Shown in pieces: positions 25,621 to 34,600 of a stretch of DNA of 64,000 nt. This DNA is from Clostridia bacterium (GTDB lineage: Bacteria; Bacillota; Clostridia; Oscillospirales; Oscillospiraceae). How positions within the stretch are numbered: the stretch's first letter is position 1; each line of letters opens with the position of its first letter. The position numbers were made by a program, and so were the translations under genes. The stretch lies in contig JAGKTU010000001.1 in the NCBI GenBank assembly GCA_021153265.1, positions 1 through 64,000 on the forward strand. The letters run 5' to 3'. The notes beneath the pieces were generated by a model. The model saw only the letters and a program-made list of their open reading frames with translations, made no database searches and was not told where the DNA came from.

Positions 25621-27070
25621 TTTCCTTCAGCAGGCCGTACTTAATATCCCAGAGTTTCTGGCTCAGGTCCACATAGTAGGTGTGGGGATTGTCGAAGCGC
25701 TTGACTTCATCCCAGAGGGTGTCCACCTGCTCCATGCAGTAGGTGCGAATTTCTTCCAGCGTAGGCAGGTCATAGACCAGCTTACCATCCTTAAAAATAG
25801 GAACCTGCAATTCCCGGGCGGTGAAATTGTAGACAGTCTTGGTTTTCCAGGTGGCATCGGGGTCAAAGATCTCCATGTTCTGGCTGTCGTCCACTGTCTC
25901 ATCGTAGACGCAGAGGTAGTCGGCGATGGCCTTACCGGTATCGTTTCCATAGAAACGGTAGAGTTTCTTATAGTGGGGGGTGGTGATCTTGCCCACATTC
26001 TCGGAGATCTTGATCTTGGGCCTGACCTCGCCGTCCTTGTCTTCCACGGCAACCAGCTTGTACACGCCGCCAAAGACAGGTTCGCTGCGGGCGGTAATCA
26101 GCCGCTCACCCACACCGAACAGATCGATCTGAGCGCCCTGACGGAGAACGTCCTGGATGATGTGCTCGTCGAGAGAGTTGGAGACGCTGATCTTGCAGTC
26201 CGTCCAGCCTGCGTCATCCAGCATTTTTCTTGCTTTCTGGGTCAGATAGGCCATGTCGCCGGAGTCCAGACGGATGCCACACTTGGTCAGCCCCCTGGGC
26301 TTCAGGACTTCATTGAAGACCCGGATGGCGTTGGGAACACCGGACTTGAGGGTGTTATAGGTATCCACAAGCAGGGTGGGATTCTCGGGGTACATCTCGC
26401 AATAGGCCTTGAAGGCTTCGTATTCCGTGTCGAACATCTGCACCCATGCATGAGCCATGGTGCCGCCGGCACGGACGCCAAAGAGCTGGTCGGAAATGGT
26501 GCAGGCAGTGCCGTGGCAGCCGCCGATATAGGCAGCACGAGCACCCAAAATGGCAGCATCGGCGCCCTGAGCACGGCGTGAACCAAACTCCAGAACGGTA
26601 CGGCCCTGGGCGGCGCGGACCACACGGTTTGCCTTGGTGGCGATGAGGCTCTGGTGGTTGACGCACAGCAGCAGGAAGGTTTCGATCAGCTGGGCCTCGA
26701 TAGCAGGGGCGCGGACGGTGAGGATGGGTTCCTTGGGGAAAACAGGGGTACCCTCGGGGACTGCCCAGATGTCGCCGGTGAACTTGAAATCAGCCAGATA
26801 CGCAAGGAATTCCTCGCTGAAGATCTTTCTGCCACGCAGATACTCGATATCCTCGGGGTCAAAGTGCAGTTCCTGGATGTACTCGACAATCTGCTCCAGA
26901 CCGGCAGCGATGGCGAAGCCGCCGCCGTCAGGGCAACGACGGAAGAAGAGGTCAAAATAGGTGATCCGGTCCTTGTAGCCGTTACCAAAGTAGCCCTGGC
27001 TCATGGTTAGCTCATAAAAGTCGCACAGCATGGTCATATTGAGTTTGTCATTGGCGATCATAGTAGACAC
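25604..27070 (-). CDS. pncB: Nicotinate phosphoribosyltransferase
   Basis: A 488-residue enzyme that converts nicotinate and PRPP to nicotinate mononucleotide for NAD salvage. LEFGSRRAQGADAA and GGCHGTA hold the substrate site. AMAHAW-like GTMAHAWVQMF and IRLDSGDMAYL complete the type II PRTase core. GTGAGGTG precedes the ATG. First gene of an operon with a membrane protein and a GIY-YIG gene. Confidence 0.95.
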   Translation of the reverse strand: MSTMIANDKLNMTMLCDFYELTMSQGYFGNGYKDRITYFDLFFRRCPDGGGFAIAAGLEQIVEYIQELHFDPEDIEYLRGRKIFSEEFLAYLADFKFTGDIWAVPEGTPVFPKEPILTVRAPAIEAQLIETFLLLCVNHQSLIATKANRVVRAAQGRTVLEFGSRRAQGADAAILGARAAYIGGCHGTACTISDQLFGVRAGGTMAHAWVQMFDTEYEAFKAYCEMYPENPTLLVDTYNTLKSGVPNAIRVFNEVLKPRGLTKCGIRLDSGDMAYLTQKARKMLDDAGWTDCKISVSNSLDEHIIQDVLRQGAQIDLFGVGERLITARSEPVFGGVYKLVAVEDKDGEVRPKIKISENVGKITTPHYKKLYRFYGNDTGKAIADYLCVYDETVDDSQNMEIFDPDATWKTKTVYNFTARELQVPIFKDGKLVYDLPTLEEIRTYCMEQVDTLWDEVKRFDNPHTYYVDLSQKLWDIKYGLLKENGKNK

Positions 27071-27092
27071 CTCACTAGAATTTAATGCATAT

Positions 27093-27121
27093 ATTATACG
27101 TCAACGAACAAAAAAATTCAA
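27093..27121 (-). promoter_or_regulatory. Promoter of the pncB operon
   Basis: Minus-strand TTGAAT (27121-27116), 17-nt spacer, TATAAT (27098-27093). It is back to back with the promoter at 27131. Confidence 0.75.
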
Positions 27122-27130
27122 TCCTTTTCG

Positions 27131-27159
27131 TTGACAGAGGCCAGACTTTCGACTATAGT
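27131..27159 (+). promoter_or_regulatory. Promoter of the thioesterase gene
   Basis: TTGACA (27131-27136), 17-nt spacer, TATAGT (27154-27159), 25 nt before the start at 27184. Confidence 0.78.
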
Positions 27160-27183
27160 AATGCCAGAAAGGTTGTGATAATT

Positions 27184-27570
27184 ATGGAAATTACAGTTGG
27201 AATGAAAGGCATTGTCGAATCCTGCGTAGAGCGGGAAGACACCGCCAAGGAAGTAGGCTCCGGCGATCTGCTGGTGTACGCTACCCCCTGCATGGTGGCG
27301 CTGATGGAGGGTGCTGCCTGCGAAGCCATCGCCGATTGCATGGGCGAGAACCAGACCACCGTCGGCACGATGCTGAACATCGAGCACATCTCTGCAACGC
27401 CTGTGGGTCTTGAGGTTCGGGCTGAGGCCGAGGTCACCGAGGTGGCCGGAAAGGTCATCACATTTGATGTGAAGGCTTTTGACGAGGCCGGGGAGATCGG
27501 TCACGGCACCCATAAACGCGTAGTAATCAACACTCAGAAGTTCCTGGATAAGACTTACGGCAAGCTGTAA
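27184..27570 (+). CDS. Hotdog-fold thioesterase (fluoroacetyl-CoA thioesterase-like)
   Basis: A 128-residue single hotdog domain. VYATPCMVALMEGAACEAI, the VGTMLNIEHISATPVG segment and the closing HGTHKRVVI match the FlK-like thioesterase family that is common in Clostridia. The acyl-CoA substrate is unknown. The frame extends upstream, but AGAAAGG before ATG 27184 and the family length fix the start. Followed by the kinase-like gene 18 nt on. Confidence 0.85.
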   Translation: MEITVGMKGIVESCVEREDTAKEVGSGDLLVYATPCMVALMEGAACEAIADCMGENQTTVGTMLNIEHISATPVGLEVRAEAEVTEVAGKVITFDVKAFDEAGEIGHGTHKRVVINTQKFLDKTYGKL

Positions 27571-27588
27571 GCATTTCGAGGAGAAATT

Positions 27589-28149
27589 ATGAAATTACTG
27601 CTGCTGTTTGGCAACAGCGCCGTGGGCAAGATGACCGTGGGACAGGAACTGGCGAAAATCACCCCCCTGAAGCTGTTCCACAACCATATGATGATCGAGC
27701 CGGTCCTGGAAATCTTCGGCCAGTTTCGGGGTGATGTGATTCAAAAGCTGCGGACAGTAGTCTTGGAGGAATTCGGAAAAAGCGAGCAGTATGGTATGAT
27801 CTTCACCTATATGATGGCCTTTGATATGCCGTCGGAATACGAGTATATCGATCGTGTCATCAAGACGCTGGGGGTAGCCGAGGAAGACGTATGCTATGCG
27901 GAGCTGGTTGCACCTCAGGATGTCCGGCTTGCCCGGAATGTGACGGAAAACCGGCTGAAAAATAAGGCATCCAAGCGGGATATCGACGCCAGCAACGAAA
28001 GGCTGATCCGGGACGATGTGAATCACCGCATGGAGAGCCTGCCCGGCGAGATCACCTCCCCCAATTACATTCGGATCGATAACTCCAATATGTCCCCGGA
28101 AGAAGCAGCCCAGCTGATCAAGGAGCGTTTTGACTTCCCCGATGCGTAA
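27589..28149 (+). CDS. P-loop nucleotide kinase-like protein
   Basis: A 186-residue protein with an N-terminal Walker A (LFGNSAVGKMTVG, residues 6-18; KM replaces the usual KS/KT). A later RLARNVTENR looks like the LID region of small-molecule kinases. It resembles AAA/shikimate-kinase-like proteins of unknown substrate. AGGAGAAATT precedes the ATG. Cotranscribed with the thioesterase. Confidence 0.75.
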   Translation: MKLLLLFGNSAVGKMTVGQELAKITPLKLFHNHMMIEPVLEIFGQFRGDVIQKLRTVVLEEFGKSEQYGMIFTYMMAFDMPSEYEYIDRVIKTLGVAEEDVCYAELVAPQDVRLARNVTENRLKNKASKRDIDASNERLIRDDVNHRMESLPGEITSPNYIRIDNSNMSPEEAAQLIKERFDFPDA

Positions 28150-28155
28150 AAACAA

Positions 28156-28191
28156 AAGCGTGCAGTGAACATTCACTGCACGCTTAAATTT
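28156..28191. terminator. Bidirectional terminator
   Basis: Perfect 13-bp stem (28156-28168 with 28173-28185), 4-nt loop and T tracts on both sides. Confidence 0.88.
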
Positions 28192-28989
28192 TTAGCGCTT
28201 ACGCTTCAGAAGGATCAGCAGAAGTGCGGATACCACCATCACGGCGGCAACGCAGATCACAACGATGGTAATATCAAAGTCGGGCTGGGGTTTGATCTCG
28301 TCAACACGCTTAGCAGGCTCGGTAGGTTCAGACTGAACCGGCTGGCTAGGGGCTTCCACACCGTTGGGGAACAGGGTGGCGAAATCCGCATCCGGAGTAT
28401 CCAGATTGAACCACAGATCACGCAGACCGTAATAGTAGTTGATCTGACCCCAATGACTGCCGTTTTCGTCCACATAGATGCAGTCATAACTGGGCATATG
28501 TTCCCACAGCAGTTCTATGGACACAGGTTCAGGGCAACCGGGGTATTCCCAGAAATAGATCTCCTTGCCCTGCCACTTCTTGTCCAGTTCACCCGCTTCC
28601 TGTAGGAAAGTGTGGCCGTACTCTTCCGCAAAAGAGATGTGGTCATAGACGAGGGCAAGATATGGCATGGGAACCCAGCCATTTTCATCGTCCCAACCGC
28701 CTGTACAGCCCCATTGGGTGCCATCGGAATCCGTATAAACGTAGGAGACCCAGAGGGTTTCACCGTTATCGACGGTCTTGATCACCCGGTCGGAGATGGG
28801 GCTTTCGTAGACGGTGACATCGCCGTTGGGGCCTTGCGCAGTGTAATACCGATCGTGATATGCACATTCGTCTCTGTGTTCATCGAAGAAATCATCGCCC
28901 ATGGGCACAAAAATCACGTCTGCACGTACGGTGGGCAAGTTGGTCAGCAGAAGGAGTGCAGCTAAGCACAGACAAATCAGTTTTTTCAT
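28192..28989 (-). CDS. Secreted, membrane-anchored SH3-like protein
   Basis: 265 residues from ATG 28989 (GTGAGG 8 nt upstream; an earlier in-frame start at 29022 is less likely). A signal peptide ends near PTVRA. The extracellular part is rich in Trp, Tyr and Asp and contains an SH3-like stretch (DVTVYESP...GETLWVSYVYTD). A Pro/Thr linker, one membrane helix and a KRKR tail close the protein. So the bulk faces outside, held by the C-terminal anchor. No known enzyme motif. Last gene of an operon that begins with a nucleoside phosphorylase. Confidence 0.75.
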   Translation of the reverse strand: MKKLICLCLAALLLLTNLPTVRADVIFVPMGDDFFDEHRDECAYHDRYYTAQGPNGDVTVYESPISDRVIKTVDNGETLWVSYVYTDSDGTQWGCTGGWDDENGWVPMPYLALVYDHISFAEEYGHTFLQEAGELDKKWQGKEIYFWEYPGCPEPVSIELLWEHMPSYDCIYVDENGSHWGQINYYYGLRDLWFNLDTPDADFATLFPNGVEAPSQPVQSEPTEPAKRVDEIKPQPDFDITIVVICVAAVMVVSALLLILLKRKR

Positions 28990-28999
28990 AGAGAATACC

Positions 29000-29320
29000 T
29001 CACTGAAGTAAGATTCCGGCAAACCATGCGATCAGATTTGCGGAAACGGAAAGAATGACTGGATGGGTAATCTGCCATCGTTCGTCCTTTGAAAAAGATG
29101 TATAGACGAAAGCCTCCACGGCCATGACAGCCAGCTCCACCGGAAGCTCCGGGATACCCAGATGGCATATCAGAACCGCCGCGGGATTGGTCAACAGGTT
29201 GACCAGAAGCACAAGAAGCATGCTTTTTTTGTCCCGGAGGCCAAAGAAGGCTGCGATGGTCAGCTCGATGAGCCATGTCAGACCGAGGGAAATTAAGAAC
29301 ATTTCAAGCAGATACCGCAT
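29000..29320 (-). CDS. Small four-helix membrane protein
   Basis: 106 residues with about three to four hydrophobic helices; no family recognised. GTGAAGGAAC precedes the ATG. It overlaps the MFS-like gene by 17 nt and ends 10 nt before the secreted protein gene, which implies coordinated expression. Confidence 0.7.
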   Translation of the reverse strand: MRYLLEMFLISLGLTWLIELTIAAFFGLRDKKSMLLVLLVNLLTNPAAVLICHLGIPELPVELAVMAVEAFVYTSFSKDERWQITHPVILSVSANLIAWFAGILLQ

Positions 29321-30326
29321 GTTCCTTCACCGCCTTCCAGCCGATGTACAGAAGTATCGCCGAGATGATACTGCCGAGAGCGCACACAGAAGTGGCAGAC
29401 ATGGGTATCGTCACATCGGCATACACAGGCAGAAAGCCAAGGAACAAGCCGAATGTGAGGATACCAAAAGCCAAGCCGGGGGTATCGGGCATGTGTTTTG
29501 CCAGCAGGTACAAAGTCACAGGCATGCTCATGTTGAACAGCAGCAGTCCCAGCAGGCCGAAGATGGGATTCTCACCCAGCAGAAAACAGATGGATGCCAA
29601 AAGCAAGGAGCAGACCATAGTCCTGCCATGACCAAATCGGGCGGAAGCAAATCCGCCGAGGGTCTTGCCTGAGGAAACTGCCAGAACAGCGAGAAATGGG
29701 ACTGTGGCTTTCCAGTCAAAGTTCGTCTGGAAGCCTGTCCAAGAGCGGAGCACCACCACTGCAAAGCAGCACAGCAGCAAGATGGGAAATTTTTTAGGAT
29801 TGGTGCTGGTGCTGATAATGGGTTCACGAGGCTGTCTTGTTAGCATAGCCGCAAGGAGGATTACGAGAACGGAAAGGGACAGCAACCATGAAAGTCGGTC
29901 GCCGGGATGTTTGCCCAAAATCGTGCCGAGGTACAAGCCCACTGCCCCGGGAGCGACGAAAACGCCCAAAGATCGGCCGCTGTGACCTTTTGCGAAGTCC
30001 TCGCAGATCACATCCAGACCCGCACCCACATGGAACAGGGCATTGCCCACGCCGAGGATAGCCGGATGGGTGAAAACACCTGCGGTGGTGAGCGCCACGC
30101 CGGCAAATACCCAAATCTGGCCCAATCGGGGACGCAGGGAGTCGGAAACTCGGCTTCGCAGGACATCCAGCAGGATGCCCAGGGGCATTTGCAGGGCGAA
30201 TGCGCAGAAATTGTAGATCAGATAATTCTGATAGGCACCGGATCCGGTTTGGAAGTTGCGGAAAATCCCCCATGCACACAGAAAATCCACAAAAAAGTGC
30301 ATGACGGAATAAATTGCTGTGATCAT
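29304..30326 (-). CDS. MFS-like transporter
   Basis: A 340-residue membrane protein with ten or eleven helices, shorter than the usual 400-residue MFS. It contains the MFS-like pieces GNALFHVGAGLDVI and GGFASARFGHGRTM (loop motif). The substrate is unknown. It lies in the phosphorylase operon between two small membrane proteins. Confidence 0.7.
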   Translation of the reverse strand: MITAIYSVMHFFVDFLCAWGIFRNFQTGSGAYQNYLIYNFCAFALQMPLGILLDVLRSRVSDSLRPRLGQIWVFAGVALTTAGVFTHPAILGVGNALFHVGAGLDVICEDFAKGHSGRSLGVFVAPGAVGLYLGTILGKHPGDRLSWLLSLSVLVILLAAMLTRQPREPIISTSTNPKKFPILLLCCFAVVVLRSWTGFQTNFDWKATVPFLAVLAVSSGKTLGGFASARFGHGRTMVCSLLLASICFLLGENPIFGLLGLLLFNMSMPVTLYLLAKHMPDTPGLAFGILTFGLFLGFLPVYADVTIPMSATSVCALGSIISAILLYIGWKAVKEHAVSA

Positions 30327-30331
30327 AGATA

Positions 30332-30748
30332 TTATCTTTCTTGTTCGGGAGAGGATGCTGTTTGTTTGTTTTTCCGGTAATGGATGATCTTTAGAATCAC
30401 GCCAATCACCATTACAATTAGGACTTCAGCGCAGTCTAAATATACCCCCAACTCCCCGATGGCATAGGACAAGCCGTCATTGCTGATGCGGCTGGTATAC
30501 AGATAGGTAGTTACGCACCCCATCAAAACCGTATACAACGCCAACGCGATCTGCAGGAAGCAAAAGCCACCAATGCCGCTGCTTCGAAAATTCAAATACG
30601 AAACCGCAAGCATAAGCACCGGAAAAACCGCCAGATCCCAAGACGCACCACAACGGAACTGGAGGACACCCACCACCATCGGGAATGCATTAATCAGCAG
30701 AAGCACAGGATAGCGAAACCAAGGTTTCCATGCTTTCAAGTTCGGCAT
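30332..30748 (-). CDS. Small membrane protein of unknown family
   Basis: 138 residues, about four helices, basic C-terminal tail. AGAGGATACGGTT precedes the ATG, which lies 12 nt after the phosphorylase stop. The next gene begins 5 nt downstream. Confidence 0.7.
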   Translation of the reverse strand: MPNLKAWKPWFRYPVLLLINAFPMVVGVLQFRCGASWDLAVFPVLMLAVSYLNFRSSGIGGFCFLQIALALYTVLMGCVTTYLYTSRISNDGLSYAIGELGVYLDCAEVLIVMVIGVILKIIHYRKNKQTASSPEQER

Positions 30749-30760
30749 AACCGTATCCTC

Positions 30761-31531
30761 TTATTTTTTAGCCTGATCTGCGGCGATGATGCGCTTCATG
30801 GCTTCGATACCCACCTTGATGGCACCGGAGGTGTCCTCGGTCATCTTCATAAACAGACCGGCCTTCTCCCGTTCCTGATTCCACACGGCATGGAAGCAAC
30901 TGCCACAGCGGACATTCAGCGCCGCTGCCACCACGAACAGAGCGGAAGACTCCATCTCACTGGCTTTGACACCAAGGCGCTTCCAGCTCTCCCACTTCTG
31001 GAGCAGGTCATAGTAGACAGGGGACTTTTCCGGGCTGTGCTGTCCATAGAAGGAATCCTTGCACTGCACAACGCCCACATGGGTACGGTAGCCCAGATCC
31101 TCGGAGGCAGCCTTCAGGGCTGCGGTGATGTCAAAATCCGCCACTGCAGGGAACTCAATGGGTGCATACTCCAGCGAAGTATGCTCGAAACGGATGGCAC
31201 CGCTGGCGACCACCACATCACCGGGGCAGACATCCATATGAATACCGCCACAGGTGCCGATACGGATAAAAGTGTCCGCACCGATCGCTGCCAGCTCTTC
31301 CATGGCGATGGATGCGGAGGGACCACCGATGCCGGTAGAGCAGACGGTGACCTTCTCGCCGAGAAGCGTGCCGTTCCAGATGTTATACTCACGGTTCATG
31401 CCAAAGTGGACGGGGTTGTCGAAGTGCTTGGCAATCGCCTCGCAGCGACCGGGATCGCCGGGGAGAAACACATAGCGGCCTACGTCGCCCTCGTTGGCCC
31501 GAATGTGAAATTGCATACCGATATCTTGCAT
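30761..31531 (-). CDS. Nucleoside phosphorylase (uridine phosphorylase-like)
   Basis: A 256-residue phosphorylase of the PNP/UDP family 1. [15 protein letters not shown] is the phosphate-binding start, IRIGTCGGI the ribose/base strand, and [14 protein letters not shown] the Glu-Met-Glu ribose site. It splits a nucleoside with phosphate into base and ribose 1-phosphate; uridine is the likeliest substrate. The frame opens at 31633, but AAGGGTG before ATG 31531 and the promoter at 31565-31593 set the start. It heads a five-gene operon with four membrane or secreted proteins. Confidence 0.88.
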   Translation of the reverse strand: MQDIGMQFHIRANEGDVGRYVFLPGDPGRCEAIAKHFDNPVHFGMNREYNIWNGTLLGEKVTVCSTGIGGPSASIAMEELAAIGADTFIRIGTCGGIHMDVCPGDVVVASGAIRFEHTSLEYAPIEFPAVADFDITAALKAASEDLGYRTHVGVVQCKDSFYGQHSPEKSPVYYDLLQKWESWKRLGVKASEMESSALFVVAAALNVRCGSCFHAVWNQEREKAGLFMKMTEDTSGAIKVGIEAMKRIIAADQAKK

Positions 31532-31564
31532 ATAAATCACCCTTTTGTATAAAATATATAAAAC

Positions 31565-31593
31565 ATTGTAGCACATACCATGGCATAATGCAA
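31565..31593 (-). promoter_or_regulatory. Promoter of the phosphorylase operon
   Basis: Minus-strand TTGCAT (31593-31588), 17-nt spacer, TACAAT (31570-31565). Confidence 0.78.
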
Positions 31594-31594
31594 G

Positions 31595-31632
31595 AAAAAT
31601 CCGGGACGCACCAAAATGTACGTCCCGGAACA
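31595..31632 (-). terminator. Terminator of polC and the cluster upstream
   Basis: Stem TCCGGGACG/CGTCCCGGA with a 12-nt loop, followed by TTTTT on the minus strand, 6 nt after the polC stop. Confidence 0.88.
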
Positions 31633-31637
31633 TTTAT

Positions 31638-34600
31638 TTAGAAGAAACTGACCTGACTGGTGTCCGGCAGATCACCAAATGCGCCTGCATCCTTGAGCAT
31701 CTGCATATGGGTCTTGGAGACCTTGGGGCAAGCCAGAGCCACTTCCTCCACGGAGAGGAACTGTTTGCCCTTTCTGCCCTCCATCAAATCCCATGCCGCA
31801 CTTTCGCCCAGACCGGAGATAGCAACGAAGGGCGGCAAAATCTTGCCGTCTTTGATGAGGAATTTGGTGGCGTGGCTTTCGTACAGGGAGATGGGTGCGA
31901 ATTCGAAGCCCCGGAGGTAGAATTCGTAGACCACTTCCAATGTCGTCAGCAGGTCTTCGTCCTTAGCGGTGGCATCCTCGTTATTATCGATGGCGTCGAT
32001 GTTGGCAAGGACGGACTCCATGCCACCGGTCATCAAGGTGGCATCAAAGCCGCCCTTCTGACTACGGCGGTAGAAATAGGCCGCGTAGAAAGCCAGAGGA
32101 TGATAAACTTTAAACCATGCGATACGGAATGCCATCATGCAATAAGCCACGGCGTGGGCCTTGGGGAACAGATACTTGATCTTCTTGCAGGAGGTGATAT
32201 ACCAGTCGGGAACGCCGGCGGCTACCATTTCCTCCTCCGCGCCGGGAGGCAGTCCCCTGCCCTTTCGGACAGACTCCATGATCTTAAATGCCCGTTTATC
32301 CGGCATGCCGCAGGAGATCAGATAGATCATGATATCGTCACGGGCGCCAATGGTCTGGTCAACGGTGGCAGTCTTGGAGTTGATCAGATCCTTTGCATTG
32401 CCCAGCCACACGTCGGTACCATGGGTGTAGCCACAGATACGAACCAGAAAATCGAACTTATCCGGCAGGGTATCCAACAGAACGCCTCGTGTAAACCGGG
32501 TATTGAACTCGGGAACACCAACTGCACCGGTGGGGCCAAGGAGTTTATCATTCTCGTAGCCGAGGATCTTGGAGGAGGTAAAGATGGACATGGTGCCTTT
32601 ATCGTCCAAGGGGATGGTCTTGGCATCCACACCGGTCATGTCCTCCATCATGCGGATCATGGTGGGGTCATCGTGACCCAGCATGTCCAGTTTCAGGAGG
32701 TTCTCTTCCATGGAGTGGTATTCAAAATGGGTGGTGATCTGGTCGGAGGTGGGGTCTTCCGCCGGGTGCTGGACGGGACAGAAGTCCCAAATCTCATTCT
32801 CCTGAGGGATGACCACCAGACCACCGGGGTGCTGGCCTGTGGTACGGCGGACACCGACACAACCGGAGGCCAGTCTGGCTTCCTCTGCCTTGGATGCGGT
32901 TTTATTTCGCTCCTGCAGGTACTTCTTCACATAGCCAAAAGCAGTCTTCTCAGCCACCGTACCGATGGTGCCGGCACGGAAGACGTGGGAAGCACCGAAC
33001 ATGGAAATACAATATTTATGGGCCTCTGCCTGATATTCACCGGAGAAGTTCAGGTCGATATCCGGAACTTTGTCGCCGCCGAAACCCAGGAATGTCTCGA
33101 AGGGGATATTGAAGCCGTCCTTTTCCAACTGCGTACCGCACAGGGGGCACAGGGCATCGGGGAGGTCCGCGCCGCAGTTGAATTCCTTGGGAACATCCAG
33201 GATCGTATGTTTGCATTCGGGATTGGGGCAGCGGTAGTGGGGCGGGAAGGAGTTAACTTCCGTAATGCCGGACATGAAGGCCACAATGGAGGAACCGACA
33301 GAGCCACGGGAGCCAACCAGATAGCCGTTCTCCAGAGAGTTCTGCACTAGCCGCTGGGCGGACATATAAATCACGTCATAGTGGCAGGAGATGATATCGT
33401 GCAGCTCGGTTTCCACACGTTTGACGAATAATTCCGGAGGATTATCGCCGTAAAGGCGGTGGAATTTACCGTAAACCAGACTCTTCAGATCTTCCACGGA
33501 GTTCTCGATCTTGGGTGCGAAGAGGTTGTGGGGAACGGGACGGAGAGATTCGCACATATCGGCGATGAGATTGGGGTTTTTCACCACGATCTCATGAGCC
33601 TTCTCTTCGCCGAGATAGGAGAATTCTGCCAGCATTTCGTCGGTAGTACGAAGATACAGAGGATTATCCTTGTCCGCATCCTTAAATCCCTTGGTAGCCA
33701 GCAGAATGTGGCGGAAGATCTCGTCCTCGGGGTTTAAGAAGTGGACATCGCCGGTAGCGACCACCATTTTACCCATTTCTTCGCCCAGACGGACGATGGT
33801 GCGGTTCAAATTCCGAAGGTCCTCGTCATTGTGGACGGGAATCTTTTCTTCTGCGATCATGAAACGGTTGTTGGAGATGGGCTGAACCTCCAGATAGTCG
33901 TAGAAAGAGGCGATTCGCTTCAGTTCTTCGTCACTTCTGCCCTTCAGCACAGCCTGAAACAGCTCATTATTTTCGCAGGCAGAGCCGATGATCAAGCCCT
34001 CGCGATGCTTGATCAGCTCAGACTTCAGGATTCGGGGTACCCGGCGGAAATGGTACAGATTGGCCTCAGAAATCAGCTGATAGAGGTTTCGCAGGCCGAT
34101 CTGGTTCTTGGCAAAGAGGATGATATGCTGGGCGTAGCGCTCGTCGCTTCTAAGCTGGGCGCGGACCTTCTCCATGGCAGGATTGATCTGCTGGAGATTC
34201 TGCAGGCCCTGCTCTTTCAGCATATCCATGAATTTCGCCATGATCATGCCGCAGGTGACAGCATCATCGGCGGCACGGTGGTGGTTGAATTCCGGCAGAC
34301 TGAGCGCATCGGCAACGATGTTCAGCTTATGACGGTTCAGCTTGGTCATCAAATTCTGGGACAGTACCAGAGTGTCCGCAGAGGTATAGGTGTAGGGATG
34401 TCCAAGCTTTTTGCAGGCTTCCCGGATGAAAGCGGTGTCGAAATCCGCGTTGTGGGCAACCAGAACACGGCCATCCACGAAGTTCAGGAACTCGGGCAGA
34501 GCCTTCTCGATGGAGGGTGCGCCCACGAGCATATCATCGGTGATGCCGGTAAGGTCGGTGGTTTCCTTTAATAGCTTTCGATGGGGGTCGACAAAGGTCT

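Noticed and set aside
31707..33350. Long plus-strand frame inside polC
   Set aside because: Shadow of the polC coding strand with no homology to a known protein; polC motifs run without a break through this part.
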